This document shows, piece by piece, positions 1-5,512 of a stretch of DNA of 5,893 nucleotides. Every line of letters starts with the position of its first letter. Position 1 is the stretch's first letter. The position numbers and the translations under genes are program-made. Source of the stretch: an uncultured Oribacterium sp. (GTDB lineage Bacteria > Bacillota > Clostridia > Lachnospirales > Lachnospiraceae); contig CALHIC010000298.1 in assembly GCA_938030845.1 (NCBI GenBank), positions 1 through 5,893 on the forward strand, in the 5' to 3' direction. A model generated the notes under the pieces. The model worked only from the letters and a program-made list of their open reading frames with translations, did no database searches and had not been told where the DNA came from.

Positions 1-63
1 TATCGAATAAGCCAAAGGGTGAGGATAGGCAGGGGAAGGATGTGCTATGCCATTTTATCCACC

Positions 64-112
64 ATACTCTTTTATATTATCAATATACGGATATTATCCG
101 AATGTGGAGTAT
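64..112. repeat. Nested inverted repeats in the left intergenic region
   Basis: CGGATA at 88-93 and TATCCG at 95-100 form a perfect 13-base palindrome around a single T. Further out, ATACTC at 64-69 is complementary to GAGTAT at 107-112. The two pairs have different centres, so a combined stem would have an asymmetric loop. There is no T-tract directly downstream, so this does not look like a terminator. It could be a protein-binding site or chance in AT-rich DNA. Confidence 0.3.
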
Positions 113-221
113 AGGAGAAGTCCTCTGCTTGTAGTAAAATATGAATCAGTGCAATACATAAATTGTTGAACAGTCTATATCTAAAATACAGATTCTACTT
201 CTCTATTATCATTTCTTTATT

Positions 222-234
222 CTACAAATTGTAG
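222..234. promoter_or_regulatory. 13-base palindrome upstream of the Rpn-family gene
   Basis: CTACAA-A-TTGTAG is a perfect inverted repeat ending 48 bases before the ATG at 283. Its size and position fit an operator or a small 5' leader hairpin. I recognise no specific regulator for it, and with no confident promoter its role is a guess. Confidence 0.25.
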
Positions 235-282
235 TTTTCCTCTTTATTCAATTCTATTATTTCAATTTTCTGTAGGTGACTT

Positions 283-1161
283 ATGAAAAAAACAAATTCT
301 ACTAATGCAAAGACGAATAAATTCGGCCGTTTAGAAGCTAAATCTAAGAGAACAAGAAAAAAGATGGATGCTCTGGAAAAGAAAAAAATCATTGCATCTC
401 TAACTTTGATGGATGATCTCTTTATGCAAGTGGTTCTAGAAGAACAGGCTTGTACGGAGTATGTTCTGCAAACGATTTTGGATAAATCTTCCTTAAAGTT
501 AAAGGAACAAAGACTTCAAAAGAGGCTGCCAAATCTGCATGGAAGAGCTTTGGTATTGGACTGCCTTTGCACCGATGAAAAAGGCTTGCTTTATAACATC
601 GAAGTACAGAATTCATCTGCCGGGGCAATTCCTAAAAGGGCTCGTTATCATGCCGCTCTTATGGACACGCACACACTTAAGAAGGGAGAAAAGTTTTCCA
701 AATTACCGGAAAGCTATGTTATATTTATTACAGATAAAGATGTATTGGGAGAGGGAGAACAGTTATATCAAATTGAACGTGTTATCAGGAAATCCGGCAA
801 TTTGTTTAAAGATGGTTCCCATATCCTATATTTCAATACAGCAAGGCAAGATGATAATGCGTTAGGAAAGCTGGCTAAAGATCTTAAAGAAGCCAATCCT
901 AAGGAAATTCAATCTGAAGTTTTGTCTCATAGAGTAGCTTCATTAAAGGAAGGTAAACTAGATCGGGAAGGAGAAAAGAAGATGAATGTTTTATTAGAGA
1001 AGTATAGAAAAAAAGCGGTGGAGGAAGGTATGGAAAGGGGCGAGAATCGTCTAGCTATTTTGATTGGTCGACTTCTGGAAGCAGGACGTATGGATGATCT
1101 TAAGAGAGTTTCTTACGATGAAGTATATCGAGAAAAGCTTCTGAAGGAGTTCGGGCTTTAA
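283..1161 (+). CDS. Rpn family / PD-(D/E)XK nuclease-family putative transposase protein
   Basis: This is a full-length 292-residue protein of the Rpn/PDDEXK_2 group, which databases usually name 'PD-(D/E)XK nuclease family transposase'. Studied Rpn proteins are DNA endonucleases that promote RecA-independent recombination; related proteins have been linked to phage defence. After a basic N-terminus (about residues 1-35) comes the family opening LMDDLFMQVV (43-52). The likely catalytic core is D93 in the LVLD strand followed by E107-V108-Q109, the E-x-Q variant of the nuclease signature, in a strand reading YNIEVQN. Next come the conserved RARYHAALMD block (119-128) and the LPESYVIFITD strand (141-151). 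The C-terminal quarter is charged and probably helical, ending in a family-like YREKLLKEFGL. The ATG is preceded by AGGTGA (274-279) at rather short spacing. No terminal inverted repeats were found around it, so I do not call a mobile element. The family assignment is firm; its biological role here is inference. Confidence 0.88.
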   Translation: MKKTNSTNAKTNKFGRLEAKSKRTRKKMDALEKKKIIASLTLMDDLFMQVVLEEQACTEYVLQTILDKSSLKLKEQRLQKRLPNLHGRALVLDCLCTDEKGLLYNIEVQNSSAGAIPKRARYHAALMDTHTLKKGEKFSKLPESYVIFITDKDVLGEGEQLYQIERVIRKSGNLFKDGSHILYFNTARQDDNALGKLAKDLKEANPKEIQSEVLSHRVASLKEGKLDREGEKKMNVLLEKYRKKAVEEGMERGENRLAILIGRLLEAGRMDDLKRVSYDEVYREKLLKEFGL

Positions 1162-1169
1162 GCTATTGG

Positions 1170-1181
1170 ATATCATGATAT
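1170..1181. promoter_or_regulatory. 12-base perfect palindrome between the Rpn and Sir2 genes
   Basis: ATATCATGATAT is a perfect palindrome in the 50-base gap, 8 bases after the upstream stop codon and 20 bases before the Sir2 ribosome binding site. It could be an operator for a separately controlled Sir2 gene. It is AT-rich and may be chance. Confidence 0.2.
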
Positions 1182-1200
1182 AAGAATGGACTATAAGATA

Positions 1201-1206
1201 AAGGAG
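1201..1206 (+). promoter_or_regulatory. Ribosome binding site fixing the TTG start of the Sir2 gene
   Basis: AAGGAG lies 5 bases before the TTG at 1212. No in-frame ATG sits at a sensible position, and the next residues (DTKEKLAELKDLI) lead directly into the Sir2 fold. This Shine-Dalgarno match is what decides the non-ATG start. Confidence 0.8.
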
Positions 1207-1211
1207 CAACT

Positions 1212-1952
1212 TTGGATACGAAAGAGAAATTAGCTGAATTAAAGGACTTAATTCAAAAAGCGAACTATATCGTGTTTTTTGGCGGTGCGGGCGTATCTAC
1301 AGAAAGCGGTCTTCCGGATTTTCGTTCTGTGGATGGCTTATATCATCAAAAATATGCCTTTCCGCCGGAGGAAATCTTGTCTCATGATTTCTTTATGGCA
1401 CGACCTAAGGAGTTTTATCAGTTTTATAAGGAAAAACTCTTGATTCCGGGGATTCTGCCGAATCCTGCCCACTATGCCTTACGGAAATTGGAAGAGCAGG
1501 GGAAGCTAAAGGCAATCATCACCCAAAATATTGACGGATTGCATCAGATGGCAGGTTCCAAAGCGGTATATGAGCTTCATGGCAGTATTCATCGCTATTA
1601 TTGTGTGAAGCATCATCATCGAATCCCGGAAGAAGAAATTGACTTTTCGACATCCATTCCTTTGTGTCCTCATTGTCGTAGCATGATACGTCCGGATGTG
1701 GTTTTGTATCAGGAAGGTTTGGATGAAGGCATTCTTTCAGAGAGTATCGCTCATATTCAAAATGCGGATTTACTGATTATCGGAGGGACATCCCTAACGG
1801 TGTATCCTGCAGCCGGCTTGATTCGGTATTTTCCTCATCATGGAAACCATAAGCTGGTTCTTATCAATAAAGAGGAGGGACGACTGGATACGGAGTGCGA
1901 CTTGGTGCTCTATGGAAAGATTGGAGAGATTTTTTCGGAAGTGGTAAGTTAA
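1212..1952 (+). CDS. cobB: NAD-dependent protein deacylase, Sir2/CobB family (sirtuin)
   Basis: This 246-residue cytoplasmic sirtuin has the normal length for a bacterial family member. Sirtuins remove acetyl or other acyl groups from lysines using NAD+, giving nicotinamide and O-acyl-ADP-ribose. Visible motifs in order are the NAD-binding GGAGVSTESGLPDFRS (24-39), TQNIDGLH (104-111), the catalytic histidine H123 in ELHGS, the zinc module, RPDVVLYQE (160-168), GGTSLTVYP (191-199) and a late NK (219-220). The zinc module reads C131-x-x-H134 and C152-x-x-C155, so the second of the usual four cysteines is a histidine. Translation starts at TTG behind a good ribosome binding site. The gene begins 50 bases after the Rpn-family gene with no terminator between them, so a shared transcript is possible. 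A strong terminator follows. The family is certain; substrates cannot be read from sequence, and the symbol cobB is the generic bacterial name. Confidence 0.95.
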   Translation: MDTKEKLAELKDLIQKANYIVFFGGAGVSTESGLPDFRSVDGLYHQKYAFPPEEILSHDFFMARPKEFYQFYKEKLLIPGILPNPAHYALRKLEEQGKLKAIITQNIDGLHQMAGSKAVYELHGSIHRYYCVKHHHRIPEEEIDFSTSIPLCPHCRSMIRPDVVLYQEGLDEGILSESIAHIQNADLLIIGGTSLTVYPAAGLIRYFPHHGNHKLVLINKEEGRLDTECDLVLYGKIGEIFSEVVS

Positions 1953-1973
1953 GAAGAAGAGATAAAGTGTTCA

Positions 1974-1999
1974 GAGGCGGTTTAAACTGCCTCCTTTTT
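1974..1999 (+). terminator. Rho-independent terminator after the Sir2 gene
   Basis: GAGGCGGTTT (1974-1983) pairs with AAACTGCCTC (1984-1993) over up to 10 base pairs including one G-T wobble, in practice leaving a small AT loop. A run of five T at 1995-1999 follows. It starts 21 bases after the Sir2 stop codon and marks the end of that transcription unit. Confidence 0.85.
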
Positions 2000-2045
2000 C
2001 CATAGGAACTCTATAATAGCGCCATAAAAAGCCGGAATAAAATAA

Positions 2046-2053
2046 CGTATACG
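2046..2053. promoter_or_regulatory. Upstream GTATAC palindrome, possible operator
   Basis: CGTATACG is a perfect 8-base palindrome lying 42 bases upstream of the -10 box at 2095. It shares the GTATAC core with the site at 2114-2121, on the other side of the promoter. Paired sites flanking a promoter fit a repressor that binds at two places, but the regulator is unknown. Confidence 0.3.
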
Positions 2054-2091
2054 AAAAACTAAATATTTTTATACAAATAAGCAGAAAGTTT

Positions 2092-2100
2092 TGCTATAAT
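2092..2100 (+). promoter_or_regulatory. Extended -10 promoter for the EIIC-like gene
   Basis: TGCTATAAT combines a perfect TATAAT hexamer (2095-2100) with an upstream TGn extension. No good -35 hexamer is found at 16-18 bases, which is common for extended -10 promoters. Transcription would start near 2107, giving a leader of about 140 bases before the ATG at 2249. Confidence 0.6.
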
Positions 2101-2113
2101 CATTGGGACATTT

Positions 2114-2121
2114 TGTATACA
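2114..2121. promoter_or_regulatory. TGTATACA palindrome just after the predicted transcription start
   Basis: TGTATACA is a perfect palindrome beginning about 7 bases after the predicted start point, where a bound repressor would block initiation. The TTGTATACA-like pattern resembles operators of some GntR-family (YtrA-type) repressors; that is family knowledge applied by eye. No regulator gene lies in the window. Confidence 0.35.
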
Positions 2122-2236
2122 GTTTTTATAAAGAATGTAATGGAGTTACCGGAAAGGACAGGATGGAAATGCTCCCCACTACTTTTAGCTCTTACGATAG
2201 GCAGAAGTATTGAAATGCATTGCTTTATAAGAGATT

Positions 2237-2241
2237 AGGAG
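2237..2241 (+). promoter_or_regulatory. Ribosome binding site of the EIIC-like gene
   Basis: AGGAG sits 7 bases before the ATG at 2249 and supports that start. The next residues (MKAFLQRKNIEISLKRYGID) make a plausible cytoplasmic N-terminus before the first membrane segment. Confidence 0.75.
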
Positions 2242-2248
2242 AACGAGA

Positions 2249-3334
2249 ATGAAGGCTTTTTTACAAAGGAAGAACATTGAGATTTCCCTGAAGCGCTATG
2301 GTATTGATGCCTTATCCGCTATGGCTCAGGGCTTGTTTTGTTCCCTCTTAATCGGAACAATATTAAACACCTTAGGGCAGAGGCTGGGGATATCCGCATT
2401 AACCAGGGTGGTTGCTACTATTGGCGGTGTGGATTATACCGTAGGGGCAATGGCTTCCGCTATGAGCGGGCCGGCAATGGCAACGGCTATTGCCTATGCT
2501 TTGCAGGCGCCTCCTCTGGTGCTTTTCTCTCTGATAACCGTGGGCTTTGCTTCCAATGCTCTAGGGGGTGCAGGAGGACCCTTGGCGGTACTTTTTGTGG
2601 CTATCCTTTCCACGGAAATCGGAAAAGCGGTTTCCAAGGAAACAAAGGTTGATATTTTGGTGACGCCTCTTGTGACCATTGGCTCAGGAATGCTTTTTTC
2701 GGCAGTCTTAGCGCCGGTAATCGGAAAGGCGGCGATTCAGGTGGGAAGCCTGATAATGTGGGCGACAGAGCTACAGCCTTTCTTTATGGGAATCTTGGTA
2801 TCCGCCTTGGTTGGTATTGCTTTGACACTCCCCATTTCCTCCGCGGCGATTTGTGCGGCTCTTGGACTTACCGGCCTTGCAGGAGGTGCTGCGGTGGCAG
2901 GCTGTTGTGCCCAGATGGTGGGATTTGCGGTAATTTCCTTTAAGGAAAATGGTGTTTCCGGCCTGGTTTCTCAGGGGCTTGGTACTTCCATGCTGCAAAT
3001 GGGAAACATTGTAAAAAATCCCCGGATTTGGATTCCGGCCACCGTTGCCTCCATGATTACAGGACCACTGGCAACCTGTCTCTTCCATTTTGAAAATAAC
3101 GGTCCAGCAGTTGCCTCCGGTATGGGAACATGCGGATTGGTTGGCCCTATCGGCGTTTACACAGGATGGCTTAAGGGCATAGAAGAAGGGAGTAAGACAG
3201 CGGTAACTGCAAGTGATTGGCTTTCTCTTTTGCTTTTATGCTTTATTCTTCCGGCAATATTTTCTTTGCTTTGCTCTGCTTTTTGTCGGAAAATGAAGTG
3301 GATCAAAGAGGGAGATATGAAGCTTTCCTCCTAA
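2249..3334 (+). CDS. PTS EIIC-like membrane protein (PTS_EIIC_2 / PfoR-like family)
   Basis: This 361-residue integral membrane protein is rich in Gly, Ala and Leu, with about eight to ten hydrophobic segments. Clear ones fall near residues 22-42, 88-104, 112-125, 136-158, 178-195, 198-230, 262-279 and 324-346. The conserved family signature is in the C-terminal half: NNGPAVASGMGTCGLVGPIG (283-302), a glycine-rich loop typical of PTS_EIIC_2 proteins, preceded by LGTSMLQMGNIVKNPRIW (244-261). The family is annotated as a sugar PTS permease subunit IIC and includes PfoR of Clostridium perfringens, named for its effect on perfringolysin expression. No EIIA, EIIB or sugar-metabolism gene is adjacent, so the substrate is unknown and an orphan transport or regulatory role is equally possible. 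It has its own promoter and appears monocistronic. I see no convincing terminator after the stop codon. The family call is strong; the function is inferred. Confidence 0.85.
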   Translation: MKAFLQRKNIEISLKRYGIDALSAMAQGLFCSLLIGTILNTLGQRLGISALTRVVATIGGVDYTVGAMASAMSGPAMATAIAYALQAPPLVLFSLITVGFASNALGGAGGPLAVLFVAILSTEIGKAVSKETKVDILVTPLVTIGSGMLFSAVLAPVIGKAAIQVGSLIMWATELQPFFMGILVSALVGIALTLPISSAAICAALGLTGLAGGAAVAGCCAQMVGFAVISFKENGVSGLVSQGLGTSMLQMGNIVKNPRIWIPATVASMITGPLATCLFHFENNGPAVASGMGTCGLVGPIGVYTGWLKGIEEGSKTAVTASDWLSLLLLCFILPAIFSLLCSAFCRKMKWIKEGDMKLSS

Positions 3335-3415
3335 AGCGAAGCTGTAATGTAAGAACTTGTAAGAAATTTTCTATGGCTTTTTTGTAAAGAACTGAGTATA
3401 GTTGGACAGGTCAAA

Positions 3416-3440
3416 GGCTTTAATTCTTAAAGAATAAGCC
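3416..3440. promoter_or_regulatory. Hairpin upstream of the octamer repeats
   Basis: GGCTT (3416-3420) pairs with AAGCC (3436-3440) and ATTCTT (3423-3428) with AAGAAT (3430-3435), leaving a two-base bulge and a very tight loop. No T-tract follows on either strand, so it is probably not a terminator. It could be an operator or a leader-RNA hairpin. Confidence 0.35.
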
Positions 3441-3485
3441 AGAAGATAGTCAAATATATTTGCAACTGTGCAATGCAATAAAGTA

Positions 3486-3585
3486 AAAGCAATGAAGCAG
3501 TAAAAGCGACGAAGCAGCAAAGCAAAGCAACAAAGCAACGAAGCAAAAAAGCAGCAACGCAAAAAGCAACAAAGCACAAAGCAAG
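3486..3585. repeat. Degenerate 8-base tandem repeat (AAAGCAAC type)
   Basis: About 13 units of a degenerate octamer related to AAAGCAAC run up to 23 bases before the DUF5722 ATG. AGC triplets start at 3488, 3496, 3505, 3513, 3521, 3526, 3534, 3542, 3550, 3565, 3573 and 3580, with CGC at 3558 filling the gap, so the step is nearly always 7-9 bases. Positions 3502-3585 contain no T on the + strand. In mRNA this would be an A-rich, weakly structured leader. Growth by slipped-strand copying followed by drift is the simplest origin. Confidence 0.85.
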
Positions 3586-3596
3586 TATGTCAGTTC

Positions 3597-3602
3597 AAGG
3601 AG
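3597..3602 (+). promoter_or_regulatory. Strong ribosome binding site of the DUF5722 gene
   Basis: AAGGAG is followed at once by AGG, 6 bases before the ATG at 3609. This near-consensus site, after an apparently unstructured leader, suggests efficient translation. It also confirms the start that yields a proper signal peptide. Confidence 0.8.
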
Positions 3603-3608
3603 AGGAAA

Positions 3609-5249
3609 ATGGCTTTACAAGGAAAAACAAAGAATGTAGCCATGTTTATGTTAAGCATGGCATTTACGGCGCTTTTTTCCACGGGAGCTTTCGCTTATAA
3701 TCTTTCGGCGAAGGTAAAGGACGTGGAGATTACGGACAATAGGCAGGAGATTCAGTTGCAAATGGATGCAACAGGAGATAGTAGCGGTACCGACGGATCG
3801 GTTTACATTTTCGAAATCAAGCCTTATCAGACAGACCTTGGCGGTCGTACCGATTTTATTGCCAAGGGAAGCCTTGGGGAAAACCAGAAGTTTAACTTCC
3901 CCTTATACGCAGGTCCCGGAGAGCTTCGTCTTTACAGTGCCTTTGTGCCGGCGGTAAAGGTGGGAAGCCGTTATGAAATGATTGCGGATAGAAGATATAT
4001 TGAGAATCCCGAGGTGGTAGCGGAGAACCAAAGTCCTGCATTAAATCCGGGAAAGAAGGGACTTCGTGTAGACCCCAATATCTTAGACGATGCTTTGAGC
4101 CTGAACATTAAGCATGCGGGTGTGGATATTCCTACCCAGCGCTTCTTCGGGCAGGGAATTTCCTATTCCTACGAGGGAAAGACCTTCCAGATCAACAAAG
4201 AGCTGATTGATCAGTTGGATGGAGAGGTAAAGCGTCTTAGTGATTCCGGAGTAGCGGTTACCGCCATTTTGCTGAACGCATGGAATAATACCGTACCTGA
4301 GCTGAATCCTATCGGCGTTAAGGAGCTTCCCAAGGAGCAGGCGGTTTACTATGGCTTTAACGTAGAGTCCGAGCAGGGCTTTAGAGCGGTTAAGGCGATG
4401 GCTTCCTTCTTGGCAAAGCGTTATAACGGCCAGAACGGTCACGGTAAGATTACCAACTGGGTAGTGGGAAATGAGATTAACAACCAGTACTGGAACTATG
4501 AGGGAGACTATGATGTTTCCACCTATACCAAGAAATTCCAGCGTGCCTTCCGTGTATTTTATACCGCGATGAAGTCCGTTTCCGCAAACGACAACATTAT
4601 GTTCTCTTTGGATCATTACTGGAACATGTTCCCTGAGGCGGCTCCTGTGGGAAAATATAAGGGAAAAGATGTAGTCTTGGCCTTCCACCATTTTGACAAT
4701 CTGGAGGGACATATGGACTTCGGTTTAGCTTTACACCCCTATCCTTATCCCATTTCCTCACCGGCATTCTGGGATGATGATAAGACCGGAAAGGTTAACG
4801 ATACCATTGATTCTCCCATTATCAACTTTAAGAATCTTCATGTGATTACCGACTTTATGCAGTTAGACAGCATGAAGAATAAAAAGGGAGAGGTTCGAAA
4901 GATTTTCCTTACCGAGGAAGGTTTCACCAGTATTCAAAAGGGACAGGATAAGTCGGATGAGCAGGCTGCAGCAGTAGCTTATTCCTACTATATTGTAGAT
5001 AACAATCCTTATATTTCCGCGTATCTCATGAGTCGTCAGGAGGATTCCGATGATGAGGTAAAGCATGGACTGGCTTTCGGACTTTCCAGCATCGTGAACC
5101 ATCAGTTGGTACATAAGAAGGCACACAGCGTCTTTAAGTACATTGATGACGCCAGTGCAACAGAGGGAACGGCAGACTTTGCCAGAGCCATTATTGGCAT
5201 CGATTCTTGGGACCAGCTTATTCCAAACTTCCGTTTCCCTGGAAGATAA
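3609..5249 (+). CDS. Secreted DUF5722 family protein, glycoside-hydrolase-like
   Basis: This 546-residue protein has a clear Sec signal peptide: Lys6 and Lys8, a hydrophobic core (about 10-23), and likely cleavage after AFA (residue 29). An N-terminal beta-rich region (30-135) ends in the family motif RRYIENPEVVA (128-138), following RLYSAFVPAVKVG (107-119). The rest matches DUF5722 and has a TIM-barrel glycosidase pattern. It includes GLRVDPNILDDALSLNIKHAGVD (151-173), VVGNEIN (285-291) with N288-E289, LALHPYPYP (373-381), and FLTEEGF (433-439) with E436/E437. In clan GH-A enzymes an Asn-Glu after strand 4 supplies the acid/base and a Glu after strand 7 the nucleophile, so E289 and E436 or E437 are candidates. 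Activity and substrate are unproven. There is no LPXTG, membrane anchor or surface-layer domain, so it is probably released. C-ending codons (AAC, TTC) look more frequent than in the neighbouring genes, which suggests high expression. It appears monocistronic and is followed by the palindromic element. Confidence 0.85.
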   Translation: MALQGKTKNVAMFMLSMAFTALFSTGAFAYNLSAKVKDVEITDNRQEIQLQMDATGDSSGTDGSVYIFEIKPYQTDLGGRTDFIAKGSLGENQKFNFPLYAGPGELRLYSAFVPAVKVGSRYEMIADRRYIENPEVVAENQSPALNPGKKGLRVDPNILDDALSLNIKHAGVDIPTQRFFGQGISYSYEGKTFQINKELIDQLDGEVKRLSDSGVAVTAILLNAWNNTVPELNPIGVKELPKEQAVYYGFNVESEQGFRAVKAMASFLAKRYNGQNGHGKITNWVVGNEINNQYWNYEGDYDVSTYTKKFQRAFRVFYTAMKSVSANDNIMFSLDHYWNMFPEAAPVGKYKGKDVVLAFHHFDNLEGHMDFGLALHPYPYPISSPAFWDDDKTGKVNDTIDSPIINFKNLHVITDFMQLDSMKNKKGEVRKIFLTEEGFTSIQKGQDKSDEQAAAVAYSYYIVDNNPYISAYLMSRQEDSDDEVKHGLAFGLSSIVNHQLVHKKAHSVFKYIDDASATEGTADFARAIIGIDSWDQLIPNFRFPGR

Positions 5250-5276
5250 AGAATTGAAAATATAAAAGAATTGTAG

Positions 5277-5455
5277 AAATCAAAATATCTTTCTACGCAA
5301 TATAGGTCTGAACCGGGGCACGCTCTCGCTAGCTTCGCCTCGTATCGGATACTAAGCGAAAAACTGCGTTTTACTTGTTTTTCGCAAGTATCGGGCTCAG
5401 ACTACCCCGAATTCAGGCCTATATTGCTAAGAAAGCATCTTATAGCTTTTGATTT
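5277..5455. repeat. Palindromic intergenic repeat element, copy 1 (about 179 bases)
   Basis: The element is bounded by inverted ends, AAATCAAAA (5277-5285) and TTTTGATTT (5447-5455). A long inner inverted repeat links GCAATATAGGTCTGAACCGGGG (5297-5318) with its near-complement at 5405-5427. Inside, GATACTAAGCGAAAAAC (5348-5364) pairs with GTTTTTCGCAAGTATC (5377-5392) around a 12-base loop. The left 48 bases recur at 5843-5890 with only two differences. The element has no coding capacity and starts 28 bases after the DUF5722 stop codon. It fits a REP/BIME-like or MITE-like intergenic repeat, and as RNA it would fold strongly and could protect or end the upstream transcript. Confidence 0.85.
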
Positions 5456-5457
5456 TT
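5432..5457 (+). terminator. Weak terminator-like hairpin at the right end of element copy 1
   Basis: AAAGC (5432-5436) pairs with GCTTT (5445-5449) across an 8-base loop and is followed by TGATTTTT, with another T-run at 5464-5470. The stem is only 5 base pairs and AT-rich, so termination may depend more on the larger palindrome around it. Confidence 0.3.
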
Positions 5458-5512
5458 ACAGTTCTTTTTTAGTATCTAGCGTAAAGTATGGATTTAGTAT
5501 AGAGGGGAAAAT

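Larger units (their letters stand above)
1..282. other. Left-edge region with no supportable gene
   Basis: I find no gene here. Two + strand frames are open from the window edge, one stopping near position 111 and the other near 135. They encode at most about 43 residues with no recognisable motif, so either could be the tail of an upstream gene or chance. The region is AT-rich and holds two short perfect palindromes, at 88-100 and 222-234. I could not find a well-spaced -35/-10 pair for the gene that starts at 283, although a promoter is expected somewhere in this stretch. Confidence 0.5.
3335..3608. other. Intergenic and leader region before the DUF5722 gene
   Basis: These 274 bases hold no credible gene. 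Reading left to right there is AT-rich sequence with no clear terminator, a hairpin at 3416-3440, an isolated TATATT (3455-3460) that could be a -10 box but lacks a matching -35, the octamer repeat array (3486-3585), and the ribosome binding site AAGGAG at 3597-3602. The promoter for the next gene is expected before the array, but I could not fix its position. On the opposite strand the array reads as an open frame full of Cys, Leu and Phe, which is an artefact of the repeat. Confidence 0.6.

Noticed and set aside
283..1161. Rpn-family gene as part of a complete insertion sequence
   Set aside because: I found no matching terminal inverted repeats or target-site duplications around it; the 'transposase' label is a database naming habit for this nuclease family.
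3335..3380. Rho-independent terminator after the EIIC-like gene
   Set aside because: A T-run occurs at about 3378-3383, but the only pairing I could find (AAAGC with GCTTT across roughly 40 bases) is too weak to call.
3371..3577. Minus-strand open frame of 68 codons rich in Cys, Leu and Phe
   Set aside because: It is the complement of the octamer repeat array; its composition follows from the repeat, and nothing suggests a real protein.
3486..3585. Octamer array as a CRISPR-like or iteron array
   Set aside because: The units are only 8 bases, contiguous and degenerate, with no spacers, and there is no replication gene nearby.
4083..4712. Minus-strand open frame of 209 codons inside the DUF5722 gene
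   Set aside because: It lies entirely opposite a gene with clear family motifs and a signal peptide, and its translation shows no recognisable domain, so it is a shadow frame.
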